Shown: positions 47,197 through 60,804 of the stretch, piece by piece
Layout: each line of letters begins with the position of its first letter
Position numbering within the stretch: position 1 is the first letter of the stretch
Assembly: GCA_021464245.1 (NCBI GenBank)
Contig: JADCRB010000036.1
Coordinates: forward strand, 825,717 to 889,716
DNA from: Carallia brachiata
Taxonomy: Eukaryota; Streptophyta; Magnoliopsida; Malpighiales; Rhizophoraceae
Length of the DNA stretch: 64,000 bases
Reading direction: 5' to 3'
The notes under the pieces: generated by a model
What the model was told of the DNA's origin: nothing
What the model saw: the letters and a program-made list of their open reading frames with translations, nothing else
Database searches by the model: none
Translations under genes and position numbers: made by a program

Positions 47197-48971
47197 TCGT
47201 CAAATCTGCCCCGCCGGCCGGTGAAACAGATCTTGCAGAACTGCAACTCTGCAAGCGTTCCTCGGTTTTCAGTTGCATCTGGTTTGGCGGTAACATAAAT
47301 TTTTCGAAAATTTCTTCTCTTCCCGCCCCTTTCTCAGAAATCAGTATAACAAATTTCCCATCTTTTAATTTAACAGGGTGCAAAAGTGTTTTTTGTTTTT
47401 TCTTTTTCCCTATTTAAAAACTCATCAAACCATGAGCTACAGAATAAAAATAAACTTTTCATCTCATAAATCTCATCTCTCTTTTCTTAAGATTTAAATT
47501 TAAAATCTCTAAAATAAGCGTTCAACCTCTAACTAACCTTTAACTATTCAACTTTCCCATAAAAAGGCACCCCTTCTTAATACCAAACTTGAACAAGTTG
47601 GGCTTGGGCTCTCCGTGATATCTTACGTAAACATTAACAATAATAGTTAACAGACATCTTAGTGTTATTTGGTCCAAAACAAAAAAAAAACATCTTAGTG
47701 TTATGAGCTATTAGAACGATCCTGGAGTGTTTATGTTCAACACACAAAAAAGGGCTAATAAAGTGGGAGATTTCTTGGCCAGTGTTGCTTGTAATCAACA
47801 GGAAGTCTCCGTAGTGTTAAGGCAGCCAGCAGTGAGACTTCGACAGTTGCTTCTGGAAGATGCATCTGGAGTTGCTTCCCCGCTCTTTAACCATATAGAC
47901 TAGGCTTAGCCCTCCAATTCATCAAAAAACAATAATAATAGTTGATAAACATTAACAATATAAATTGATAAAATTCAGCAAAACTTTGACAAGCATGAAA
48001 AAAATAATCCTAAAACAATTTAAATTCACCAAGAAAAAAAAAATGGAAATTAATTCGTCCCCCATAATTACTCGGGTCAGTTTCTCCAACCCACGCAAAA
48101 AAATTGACCAACAGTAAACCTTGAAGATACCCATATTCTACATATCTCCTGTATATCCAAATCTACACAACCAAAATTTTGCGTGGCATCATCATCGATT
48201 CCACAGTTGTACATATGCTATGCGTTCCTTTTTCAGACAGTAGTACTCATGACAGCGAGGATTCTGCCTACAATGACTTTGTCAGCTAAATCGGTTGGCA
48301 GTATATACTGTACACTGCAACTCCGGTAATCGCTCTTGAGCTATCAAAGCTGATAGAAAGCCTTTGACGTGAAATTCATCTCTGAGCGAGCCAAGGTATG
48401 CCCTGCCGATCTCCATGTTTCATCCAAATAAGGGCAAGTTACAATGAGCATTCTTCAATGCATTGAAAAAGAAAAACAGAAGTTAATAGTTCATAGTAGA
48501 ATTTTGCTAAGATTGAAAACCAGGGCTGCCCACCCTTCTCATTAAAACCCAAATAACATGGTGTAAAAACAAAACATCTTAATACTGGAAAGCCAAATAC
48601 GCAAGTTTAAATTTACACTGAAAAGAGTATTTATTTGCTGAAAAAGAAGGCAAAGTTTTGGCAATTGTGGAAGAAATCTATCACAAATAGAGGCACCATG
48701 GAACAAATTTCCAATCAAAAATGACTTTGATTTATTTTATAACACAGCAGCCTGTACAAGTGGACCACATTAAATTAATAATGGAAAGTTGCACAATAGT
48801 TCGATCAAAAAGTAAGCCTATCATGATGATCAGAAACATGAAGACTGTCCACAGGATGACAATGCCTTCGAGAAAATAAGAATTTCAAGCATGAAAGAAC
48901 GAAACTGCCATATGATCTGAAATTGATTCAAGTAAGACTCACTAGCGTATAAATAGGGGCAGCAGACAATT
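47197..48971. other. Spacer between CTF7 and IPI1 genes
   Basis: Includes the CTF7 upstream region, an RNase H-like fragment at 47715-47903, and about 800 bp that are probably the 3' UTR and flank of the minus-strand IPI1-like gene. Only about 170 bp separate the CTF7 start from an AT-rich block. Confidence 0.55.
47715..47903 (+). pseudogene. Retroelement RNase H C-terminal fragment
   Basis: An open 62-codon frame with KRANKVGDFLASVACNQQEV followed by QPAVRLRQLLLEDASGVASP. The motif A-N-x-V-x-D-x-L-A is the end of the plant RNase H (RVT_3/LINE) domain. No other part of an element was seen, so it is a short orphan fragment. Confidence 0.45.
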
Positions 48972-51900
48972 CTATGTTCCCATTTTCTGAGGAAAAGATC
49001 GAGTTACAATCTCAATTCGATCAAATGCATATTGGATCCTGTGCCTCTCATCCATTGTCAGATTACTTTCCTCTGAGTTCTGCTTAACAAAAAATAGATG
49101 AGATAAGATGCATGGTGAGGACACCCTGCGTTCTACGCTAGAAGAAATAAGACTATACCTTAACAGAGCTTATGCCTTGTAAGATGCTGTCAATCTCTGG
49201 TCTTAACAAAGAAAGCATGTGTTGAAACTTGGGCTCCTTATGCACAAAGAGTAGGACAGAAGCAGTAGCATTTATCCTGCTTAAACGGTCTCTGGCGTGA
49301 TAGTTACAGTAACCAGGTGAAGGAGACGAAAAACTTTCAGTTATCAATGAACCCAACATGTTCAAAGTAAGAGCCAAAAGTTTCCGACTCCTGTCAAACA
49401 AGAAAAAGCACGGAAGAAAATAATAATGCCATTTATGCAAATGAATGGACCCCATAGAGTGGTCATCATCTTCTGGAATGCACTGCACAGAAAAGGAGAA
49501 AATTGGGAGAGAGAGAGAGAGAGAGAGAGAGAATATCCGTAAGTCAAAGATACATGCTACTTTGTGCATTACACTGAATATGTTTGACCTTATCACAAAG
49601 AAATACCAGTGAAGAAAAAGGAAGATATCAGAGAATGGTAAATGTTGGTCATTAACAACTTATGGTGGAAGTAGCATGCTTCATTTTCTTTATTGTTAGC
49701 AAATGCATGCAGTATCTCCCAGATAGCTTAAGTTTTTGTTTTAAGAGAGAAAAACCGCTCTAGAAGACAAAAGGAGGGATATAAATCAAAAGCAAAAGAA
49801 ATATGTTAAGCAGGAACAAGCAATACTTACATGCACAACATCCAGTAGATATCCTGTCAGGAAATCGCTCAGAGTCATGATGCTTTTTTCGGAAAGTCTG
49901 GTGGGTTTACCATCCAACACAACAAGTATTCTGAGCATAGCATAGGCATTGTCTAGAGGAGGCTTTAGGGACTGGGGAAAAAAAAAATAAACCTCCTTGT
50001 TAGGGCCTCATCACCGATTAACAGTAATGCAATCAACAAACTTTTCTTCTCTTGCAAACAGTCTCAGAAGTACGGAAAACATGGTACGTCATTGTGTCTG
50101 AGTGCATGCTTTTGTGTGTATAAGCATCTGAGAGATGTAGGGACTGACAAGTACAAGAGTAAATTGCATACAATTAAAGTAACTTACTAACTGCTCCATT
50201 ATTACTTTCTCCAGTATAAGAAACACAAGAAACTTATCGCCCATCTGCGACAGGAATGAGCAAACCATACGGGTCAATAATTTAAAAGTTCCACGATTTG
50301 AGATCTTTGCATCACTTTCGTTTGGAGGGCAAATATTTTCTGCATATGTAAATCTTCTTTTAGATGGAATCTTAAATCATGGATCAAACTAGCTAGCCAA
50401 AGAAATTATTAGCAGTATACCAGGAGAAACTTTCAGCCGGGAGACCAAAGTGATAAAAAAGCTAACATGATCAGCAATTTGAATGTGGCCAGCTTCATAG
50501 GCTAAATGCAAAACCTCTGTGACGTGAATAGAACAAAAGAATCCAATTCACGACCTGAAATATACAAAGAAAAGACAGCAGGACAACAATAAATTCCATC
50601 CATTCATAAAAATCATATCTTTTTTCCTCTTCCACAAGAGCTATATGCTAATTCCAACACATAAAATACTGCAAAAAAAATTCTTTGGATACCCAATACT
50701 TCATATGGGATGAAATAACAAAGGATGACCAACTCCCCAGATGAGGGACAGATCTTCAGTATTATTAAAGGAAATTGTTATTGCATAAAAGTATAGTGGT
50801 TTCTAAGAAAAATTAGCAGAAGGCATTTTGTCTACTGCCAGAGATCAATCCCCAGACAATTCAATCATAACTCTTGCACCTTAGGTACATGTCTCGTGCT
50901 GCAAGAGCGAACCAAAACATGCATGCATCCAGAAGTACAGGATTCCTTTCTGCATGTGGCTATAAATTTTTCAGAATTTGCTTAGAAGAATGGTCCAATT
51001 TCTAGTGCTGTCCTATGACGTTCTGACCATTGGCAAATGTATTAAAGCAGAAACTAAGCTATTTGATGTTAGTTGCCAAAAGAGAAATCAGCTGCCCAGA
51101 AATTGATAACGTGGCACTCGAGAGAACAGGTAATACTTACACAAGCAACAAGAAGCTATTGACTTCAGCAAAAGCATGTCCAAGTGCGAGAAATAATACA
51201 GGCAACAGAGAGAGAGTTCCTGGGAATCCCTGGAAAGCCTTATGAAAGGCCCATAGCATATGTTCCCTGCTAAACAGAAATTTTCTCACTATCAGGAACA
51301 AAAAACAGAAATGAGAATGAAAACACAATCAACTGAGCTCACGGAGGCTCAGGCATGTAACTGAAGAAAGTTTGCCAGATATTAGTACAAACCATCCTCA
51401 TGAGATGTGCTGTAAAACTCCTGTAGTGAGTATTGCACGTTGTCATATTCAACTGCGAGAACAGGGTTTACAGAACAACACTGACCCAGGCGAAAAAGAC
51501 GCAAGACAACCTGCAAAGAAGATTGCAATAAATTGCTGACCGATTTTCGCTGAGTAATTAAGATGGTCCCTATAGATGAAAAGCAAAACACAAGTAAAAT
51601 ATTATTTTTGACAAGATGATTAAATACCTGGGAATATGATGGATGCCTATCTCCCAACAGGATTAGCAACCGAGGCAGCTCTCTGATCCAAACAATCTGA
51701 TAGTCCACTAGCTCTGAATCACCTACATTGCAGCATGGCATGTCTCCTTTCTATGAATTTACACAGCATAATAGTTAGACACAGGTATAGCAATAGATTC
51801 TAAAGCTACCTAGCACAGACACAGGATATATGGTTTCTAAAGGCAAGGGCACGAGCTTACAGAAATAAGCAATTCTTCCATTGCAGTAAGGCAAGCCAAT

Positions 51901-54900
51901 TTGACTGATGAATCTGGAAAGCAATCCTGGAAAGCCTTTGTAAAAGCCTGCAACAAAGATTTAAGTCGTTAAAAACCTCATTATCAGGGCTAATGGTTTG
52001 ATTCTATTAGGAGTCCTTGGATCTCCGGAAACAAAGATATATCGCTAAAAACCAAAAGGAGAGAAAAAAATGATCATCATTTGCTAAGGGCTAACATCCT
52101 GCAATTCTTAAAAGCAGATCAAACCTGAAGAAAGCGATTCTTCCAATTGCTTGTTACTCGCAGTACAATTTTTGGGACAAAATGAAACTAGATTACATAT
52201 CAGCTTTTCTTGAACTGCTTTGCCCAGCCGCCTGTCACTACAGGTCTGCAAAATAATATATAGACTCCCAGAAATGAATTGAGATGCTGTTCACTTAATC
52301 ATGTTAAAAATGTTCTTGCTTCAACCGTAAAGCATTCAATCCTCTCGGGCTAAGAGCTTATCTCAAATTCTGCATTCTTTTAGTGTATGACATCTCATCT
52401 CTATCATTAATAATCTTGCATAAGCAAAATTCCTGGGTTAAGAGTACAGTAATCAAACCTTTTCAAGCAGTACGTATTCTATAAATGATAGGAATTTCTC
52501 CAATAAGTCAATGGGAGGGTGGACCCATTCACTCAAGTGCAAAATATTTCGTGATAGCAATGTTCAATACAAGATACCTATCGCCATCCTGCTAAGCAAA
52601 AGAAAACAGAAGCTAAACAAAGTGAATCAATTATAACAGTGAACTTATGATGTAACATGCATGTCCTAATTCCCTGTCACCACCGCCCCCCGTGTGGCTG
52701 CCTGCAGCTTCCCACATAGAAAGAATAGGAAAAAAAAAAGAAATGATGGATTATGTTGCTAGTTGAGAATCAAAAGAAAAAAAAGGCATGCACTATATTT
52801 TTAAGAAGTTCAGTCTGCGCCCTCTGCTACTGGGTAAGGTGAAACCAAATTGATCACCATAGGCAGAGAAATTAGCCTAAAATACTTTAGCCTCATGGAT
52901 TTTAGTTTCTCACATCCTTCCACTCTTCCCAACTAAACAAATTGAGGTAAATGAAAAAAATTCCGAAGTAATAGAGAGGTCATACCTGTTCCAAGAAGTG
53001 ATTCGCTGGATAAAGAGGAAAAACACCTAGTAACTTCTTGAATAATACCAACGAGATAATTTGGTTCCACACGGTCAAATCATTTTCCCCATCAATAGAT
53101 TCGGAATCAGCATTGTAAATCCCATGGACCAAAAATCTGACTGCAAGGTCTATGCTTTGAAGTACGATAATCATGCAATCAAATGATTGCCCATCCAGTA
53201 CTGGCATACTATGAACTAATGTAATAAAGTCTTGGAAGCAGTTCACTAAAACTGGCACAAGATCCTTTAGTTTCTTGATGCCTACAGAAAACTCTACACA
53301 TGGAAAAAGAATAAAGGTAACCTTTTGCTTTCTAATTTATATTATTCAAGCTAACAGACCCACAATAGCCTACCAATAGTCACGTAACTTTACAAATATA
53401 AATAAGGTGCAAATCAAGCAGTTTTCAGGTAAGGAAAATATCCTGTAAAGATATAGAAATGCATTTGAGAACCAGAGAAATGAGATAACAACGAAAAAAA
53501 AAAAAAAGGAAAGCAAAGCAAAAAGTGCTGACCATTCAAAAATAGGCTACACTGAATAAAAAAAATCAACTTAGTTCCTGCCAGTACAGGATCATGTGCA
53601 TTCTTTACCATCAACATATAAAGATGGTTCAATGACTACCGAGACAGAATGCCAACATTGCAGAGCACATAACTAAAAAGGCAATCAAAAGGAGCTTAAG
53701 ATGTTAGCATACCAGCAGATTCTGTGGGGACATCACACTCATATGCATGCAATACTTCTCTTGTAGGAACACTCTGTCAAATTGGCAGGAGATAATCAGA
53801 AACAAGTAGACAAGAAGGCAAAAGCCTAAACAACATTCAATGAGTATTTTGCACCCCGACAAGACATAATCTATGCGCAGTCCACAGACACAAAACAAAA
53901 CATTTTGTTACTTATAAAGATGGCAATCCATCTACCCCATCCATTGTAATTGTTGCCTGCCTTAAACATGTGACAGAGAGTGGTTTCTTTAATGCTCAGT
54001 ATCTAGTTCAGAAAAAATCTTGTGTAGTTGACACTTCTCACCAATGCACAATGTATGAGCGCCTAACTCTTGACTCGTCCAGGTTCTTTGATGTTTGCAT
54101 ATGCTTGGTCTATCCAGCTTTTAATCATCTATTTCCCAATTTATATATGCTTTCTTTAAAGTTTCATTCTTTCCTCACATCATAAACATGAGTAGCAGCA
54201 CTAGCATAGAATACAGTTTAGTAGTCTAGATCAGTTAATGCAACCAGAGGTCCAGTGACGGTTTACAACTGACTTAAGCATTCACTAATCGTGGACAAAG
54301 CAAAATTCAAGCTATGACAACTCAACAACAGTCTACAAACAATCAAATTAAAGGCACATTTCAAAAATAAGATGGATTAGTTTTACATGGCTGGAAGACA
54401 CAAGGATTCGACAATGCTTTCTAATGCAACAGCAAATTATCAGGATCGCTGAAAGATACAACAGTGAAAAATGTAAATTAAGTTAGCTATTTGTTCTCAG
54501 GCACCTTTTCAAGTGGCCCTCCTCCCTTATCAGATGGCAGCAATGACAAGCAGCGCACTAACCCAGTAAGAACAGTTTTGAGCTTGGACTTTTCTTGTAA
54601 ATAGGACTGGTTCTTCCGTAAGATAAGCTCATAATTTTGAAGAACCTGTTGATTGATTATTCAACAAAAAGGCAATCAGATAACCATGCAAAATTAACGA
54701 GAGGCAGATTCACTAAAGTTAACTTATTATCTTAATAGTAGGACACATTATTTGAATAACAGGAAAGGGGTCAGACATCGTAATACATTAACTAAGATCT
54801 CGTTCTAATAAGTCAATATGAGAAATCAAGAATGAATTACTCCAAACCAACCTAGGAGGTTTTGCTCTAAATTTACTATCAGCTCATGTACCGAAAATAC

Positions 54901-56700
54901 AGCCAAAAAACTGTTGGAAAGGAAAAAGCAAAATGAAGCCACAAATAAACTCCAGATACCTTTTCAGTATACAAGGAAAATGTAGGTGGATAATGCTGCA
55001 CAGTGAGATCAAAAAATTTGAAGGCCATGACCCGAACATCAATTGCTAAATGTGTCATTGCATTAAAAATGTAGGCCATCATTAAGGAAATCAATGGCCC
55101 TTGGTTATCCTGTACAAGAAAAACACAGAAACAACTGTCGAAGTATAGCACAATACGATAGTAAGGATCAAAAGTGTCCCAAAAGATCTAAAGTTGTCCA
55201 AAAAATTACCCATTACGGTCATGATATTAAGCAAGAGACAAAACAGATAAATACCTCTTTACAGGCAGGTAAAATTACTGACTTAAGAAGTTGATACAAG
55301 GTCTCTCGGATGATTTTATCATCATCACTGATGCGCTCGCGTAATTTTTCAATGATGGCATATCTGTGTAACTTCAACTCTTCTGGATACTTAAGAAATA
55401 AATCCTTCATACCAACCAACGCATCTTCAAATACAGGGGGAAACAAAACGTCAATTAATAGAATAGAAAATGTCATACCAAGATTTCCAATGAAAATCAA
55501 TGAATACAGTGTTTAAAACATGGAAAAATTAAATTGATGCAGGGACATACAGTTCAAGTAACTCAACATGAAAAACTTAATAGTACCCTGCAAAAAAACA
55601 TTACAAATTTATACAGATAAAAAGGTAACTAGGCAAGTAACTTTAATTGATCAAACTAATGGGAAAATACAAGACCAGTAATGAGCATCTCTGGAATGGT
55701 AGCACTGACATATCGTACTTTACTCAAAACCACATAATTCCACAGAAGAAAGATACCACTTTTATTAACCAAATTTGCCTTTTGAAAGTCTAGAAGTTTT
55801 TTTTTTTTTTTTTAAAAAAAAAAAGGGAAAGCATGCACTTAAGCAGAGAAATCTTTCTTCAAATTATTTATATGATCAATGAGATGAGGGACCGAGGACA
55901 TGGTCTGGATTCCAAATAACCACAGACACTAAAACTATAATACTTTCAGTAACTTCCTATCTGCAAACTTTCTTCAAAGCCAAATCATTAATGTATTGCA
56001 TATCATATTTGCGAAGTTTATACTTTTGCGTGGAACCCCCCTACACATATATGAATACATTTTTTTTATTTCAGTTAATTAGCTCCGACTGGGACTGGGA
56101 CTTAAACTCGAGCAGCAATTAAGCTACAGCTCATCGGTAAATGTATGGATATATTGGACTTTGATCAAAACAAAAAAAAACAAAAAAAAAAAACATAGTA
56201 CCTTTACGGACTTTTGCATTGTGATGAGATGTTTGCTGAAGAAGCTCTTTCAAAGTCAGGCCTTTCTTGTTCACAGCTAAACCTTGTTTCTCTGATGCCA
56301 CACTTTGTTCCGGAAGAACAATCGCTGCCCATTAAAATAAAAAATAAATTAAAAACCAAAAAAAAAAGTTATAAAACTCTCAATTTATCATTAACACTGG
56401 GAAAAATAAATAAATTACCATGAAAACCTAATGAGCAAAAAATAATAATAATAATAATAATCAAATTTAACCTTTGGATTTGATTTCAGTGTTTGTAGCA
56501 TTTTTTGGCGGTGGCAACTTTCTGCCGAGCTTCCGCTTTATTTTCTACTCAAAAAATAAAAGGTTAAAATCAATTCCAAAAAATTCCTCATAGCCTGAAA
56601 CTTCGAACCAAAAAAATAAATAAATAAATTAGAGATTGCTCACCTTGAAGTCGACGCCACGCTTTTGCTGCTTCTTTGAGGAAGCCTTAGTTTTCGCCAT
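48972..56700 (-). CDS. IPI1: IPI1/TEX10-like pre-rRNA processing protein, 19 exons
   Basis: Homologue of the Rix1-complex subunit that matures the 60S precursor; nucleolar. Exons: 56644-56700, 56472-56544, 56202-56324, 55255-55424, 54960-55109, 54505-54645, 53713-53773, 52986-53293, 52459-52588, 52125-52245, 51861-51947, 51628-51750, 51393-51510, 51141-51266, about 50421-50554, 50188-50244, 49831-49971, 49159-49482, 48972-49079; about 850 codons. MAKTKASSKKQQKRGVDFKK, KNATNTEIKSKAIVLPEQ and LKELLQQTSHHNAKVRKDAL mark the Ipi1 N-terminal domain; the rest is helical ARM-like, with IRLSRDSQELSLCCLYYFSH and DERHRIQYAFDRIEI. Frame breaks: one extra base in exon 9 (between ITK and LHLSEW), one in exon 10 (A-run before IVLRVTSNW), one missing in exon 15 (before VTEVLHLAYEAGH). 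The exon 15 donor is ambiguous. Confidence 0.85.
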
Positions 56701-57424
56701 TCTCACTAGAAATTACACCAAACAAAATAGCGTTTAATTATGAATCTTTTGTGTTCATGTTGGCGGTTGCCGTTCTATGGCAGTATTTGTAGTAGGCTTG
56801 CCATGAAAATTAGGCGGATCTTCTTGACGTGGACCCTCTTCACCCGGCCCGTGTTCTAAACCCGATCCATCCAATTAAAAAATAATGTTGAGAAATATTA
56901 CAAATAGTCACTTTTACTTTCTTTTTACAGTTATTATTTGTGTGACATGTATTAATTAGTTGTTAAAAAATTAAATGTCAAAAATATTACAGAAATATCG
57001 TTGAAAAGTATTGATGTGTTGATTTATAATTGATATCTATAAAAGAGAAAGTAAAAAATAACTGTCTGTAAATGTTTATTTCTTAAATCACGTGGGTAAA
57101 AAGATTTTAAGTCACGTGACCTGCCCAATTATCGGTTCTCTTTTTTTTTTTTTTATTTAATTTCCCCATTTGTGTTTAAGTCGGGGCGAGAGTACATGGT
57201 TCGACCCGAAAAACCGATTGTTCAATTCGTTCGTTTATAGCGGTGGGCGGCGGCGGCGGCGGCACCGATTGCATTTGGATCTAAAACCCTAAACCAACCA
57301 TGATCTGAAAACCTAATTTTAATTTGCCCGAATTTGGAAATCGAAACCCGCCAAGTAGTTAATTGCAAAAGCTCGCAAGCTTAACGAGAAACAGAGCGCA
57401 ATTTTGAGCTTGAAACGGCGCAGT
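56701..57424. promoter_or_regulatory. Bidirectional promoter of IPI1-like and MED27 genes
   Basis: A 724 bp head-to-head spacer. It contains a (GGC)n run at about 57245-57262 near the MED27 side, the telobox-like motif AAACCCTAAACC at about 57283, and no clear TATA on either side. Teloboxes are frequent in promoters of plant ribosome-biogenesis genes. Confidence 0.6.
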
Positions 57425-59693
57425 ATGGACATTAAACCCACAACACAAATTCCACAGCAACAACAGCAGCACCACGAACCTCAGAGCCAAAACTCCAACC
57501 CGACCTCCCAGCCGGCGGATGCGCCGCCGAAGCAGGTTGCGGTGGCGATGGACAGGCTGTCGCAAGCCTCCCGCCTCATCGCGGACGTGAGGCTGGGCGC
57601 CGACCGTCTCCTCGAGGCCCTGTTCACTATCAGGCATCCTCACGATAGCGGCAAGACCTTGCAGTTGTTCATCAAAGAAGACGCCTCCATGCGCCAGCAC
57701 CTCCAAGACCTCCGCGCCATCGGTAGGTGTGCCCTCCGCCCCCCTCCTCTCCGATATCCAATTGTTCATTATTTGGTTTCTGATCTCCTAGGGTTTATAT
57801 ATTGTTTTTTTTTTTAAACTGATTCGGATTAGGTAATTAGTTTAGCTTGAATTGTGATCATTTGGTTAGGAAGGCTTCTAGAAGAATCGGGGGTTCTGAA
57901 TGATTCGATGCGATCGAGAAGCAATTCGTGGGGTTTGCACATGCCATTGGTGTGTCCGGATGGTGCCGTCGTTGCTTACGCTTGGAAACGACAACTTGCC
58001 GGACAAGCTGGTGCATCTGCAGTTGACAGGACCAGGTCGGTCTTTGATCGGAAATGATTTGATATTTCAATGCCCATTGCCTGTAATGCATTTTGTCTAT
58101 CTGATGTTTCTTCAATCAACCAACTTAAAATGTCCTGTTTAATTTTGAGCTTTAGGTTAATGTATTTTTGTTTACGTTTGATTCACGTGCAGGCTAGCTC
58201 TTAAGGCGTTCACAGATCAGAAAAGGCGATTCTTTCCTCACCTCGATGATACTGTAGATGGTGAAAGTACTGAACCAGTCCCTAAGAAGCTCTGCGGTCC
58301 ACAGGTTCCGCATGTGAATCAGCAAGAAGAGATTAGTGATTGCAAAACACTGTCAGATGTTCTAGCGCTGTTGGAAAAGGAAATGCCTAATGTGAAAGTT
58401 TTCACGTATGAACGACTGGATTGGTTGAAAAGGGCTTCCTTGTTACCAACCTCAGCCAATGAGAATCCTATAGAAACTGTGAAGGAGCATACTTTCCATA
58501 GCTTAAGTAAGCTACGAACAGGATCACAGAATGCAGTCCCTACCGAAAAAGTTGCTGTAATTGAGTTGTTATGCCCTGCTGTCTTCAGAGCAGTGGTCTC
58601 ATTGCATCCAACTGGTTCTATTGACCCAGATGCTGTCGCTTTCTTTTCCCCAGAGGAGGTAACTTCTTTATTAATTCTTTTCATTCTGAAGCCTAGTCTT
58701 CCACAGTTTTATACTTGTTCCCATCTAATTCTCCACTCTATCACCAACCAGTTAGGTCACATCATTTGGCACTCAATGTTTTGATGCCTTTGTGAAGTTA
58801 AAATTAGCCTTCTGTTGAAGCATATATGTTTACATGGTAAAAAAGGATGAGGGGATTTGTGTTTTGTAGATCACAAGTTCAACAGATAACAACATTTTAA
58901 TTGATTCAATAGATAACAACATTTTAATTGTTCTCCCTTTTTCGTCTTCCATCCCTTCTTTCTGAATGGTGTCTAGCTGTATTCTGATGACTACATTTCA
59001 CTCTCTTCAATAGGGAGGCAATTACATTCATGCCAGGGGTTCTTCGATTCATCATGTGTTCAGACAGATCACAGTAATCTCTTGTTCTGATGATATTTGA
59101 GTTTATCTTGCTAAACTGAACTTTTCAATTGAAAGTGATTTCTTCATTGTTAATTTCCCCATGACCATTTTGCAGGAGCATGCTGCTATGGCCTTGCAGC
59201 ATTTCCTAGGAGTCAGGACTGAAACAGCTCTATATGATCTTCTGGTATGGTCCCAAGTTCATGGATTTTTTAAGCTAATACTATATAGGTCATTGTCCAA
59301 TAATCCTCGTTTGTCAAGAGTTTATTTGATTTTTGCTTTTTGCTTCTTCTTCTTTTTTTTTTTGGGGGCTTGAAGCACTGGATCTGCAGTTATCAAACGC
59401 TTTTTAGCAAAGTTTGCAGGTGAGATTCCATTGTTTTAGTTTTCCGCAAGTAGGTATTGCTTTTGTGATTCGGAATTTTTGACCTACTGTTGATTGCTTG
59501 CTGCAGCAAGTGTGGGCGACTACTGGTCATGGACCAAAAATCCTCCTGGTTGCTACCTCCCGTCTGTCGTCCATATCAGCACTCTTTCCCTGTCAAAGTT
59601 TCATCAATCCAACCTATTTCTTCAACAAAGGAGCAAGAGCAAGTTTTCAGTGTGCCAGGAGCATATCATATTGGCTGCTTCCAGGACAAGTAG
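57425..59693 (+). CDS. MED27: Mediator complex subunit 27
   Basis: A head/upper-tail subunit of Mediator, bridging transcription factors to RNA polymerase II. Exons: 57425-57722, 57870-58035, 58193-58658, 59014-59073, 59176-59244, 59376-59419, 59507-59693. All are GT-AG with matching phases; 429 residues. A Gln/Pro-rich start is followed by AMDRLSQASRLIADVRLGAD and LLEALFTIRHP, the middle region ELLCPAVFRAVVSLHPTGS, and the C-terminal Med27 domain with HWICSYQTLFSKVCSKCGRL and LLPPVCRPYQ, ending AYHIGCFQDK; the Cys pairs may bind zinc. The start was placed at the first ATG; no stop-free ATG lies upstream. Intact. Confidence 0.95.
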
Positions 59694-60760
59694 AGTTTCG
59701 TCCATTGTTCTTGGTAAAGAACAAGTAAGTAGAAATTAAAGAGTTCGTGCTGGCTTGTTAAATGCACTTTCTCGACATTGATGTAACTGAATTATATCTG
59801 TAACTTCAAGGATAGGTTAGTGTCGCACATGTTCCCATCCGTCCTGACCAAGTAAGCTTATTGTCAGCAAGTATTTAGAGCAAAGGACGATGGGTTTGTT
59901 TCCAGTTTTTCTTCTTCAACTTTCAGAATAGTTAAAAATACTCGTTATTCAGGTGAGTCTCCGTCACGGTATTCCATAGGTTTCTACAGGCTGCTTTTTT
60001 TTTTTTTTGATCTTCAAGGAGTTTCTACACGCTGCTTCTGCAATGAATAACCATGTAACATAGCATCTTCGTAAGCGGGCTTATGATTTTGCATGAAAGT
60101 ACCACCGAAGATTCGGCCTTCTCGTCCAAACTATGGGCTTTGGACAAGCCCTTTTCTGGGGCCACATTGGCAAGATGTTGACCTGCCTTTTTTTTTTCTT
60201 TGGCGGAACAAAACCGGAAGGAATTATCGACAAGAAAAAATAATTTCTGTAAGCAACTCCAACGAGATACGAATTTAGAAGCTTCGTATATTCACAACTA
60301 AATTGGGACAGTTAGTAAGTTTCGTTAAAGTCTCAAGTTCAAATCTCTCAAAGTTGACATCAAATTTGTAGTAAGGCCATAGTACGCCTTTTTGTGTTAT
60401 CTCATTAACCAATAATGGATCAAAACCATTAGTCACCTCTGTTTATTGTTTACTCCAACTTTAAATTTAATGTTAAGGTGCTATACTATCTTAAGGTGTT
60501 GTGAAGGTTATCATGAGGGTGTTTAATTTAGCTATTAGACTTAGCTGATAGATGACAATGGCCAACAAATAATAATTCCCAGTTTATAAAAGTTCTAGGC
60601 CCTCTAGTATTTGAGGTGGAATGACAAGTTTTGTTCAAAACATAAACAAAAAGAGGTTTTTTTTTTTTGACGTAACAAAAAGAGGTTGAATAACAAGTTG
60701 TGTTCTGACAACATTCGACCCCACCATCCCAACCCTGTCTAGCTGTCTAATAGAAACCAA

Positions 60761-60804
<44 letters not shown>

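Noticed and set aside
57404..57424. Upstream extension of the MED27 frame
   Set aside because: The extra seven codons begin at TTG; the first real ATG is 57425, and the extension shows no family similarity.
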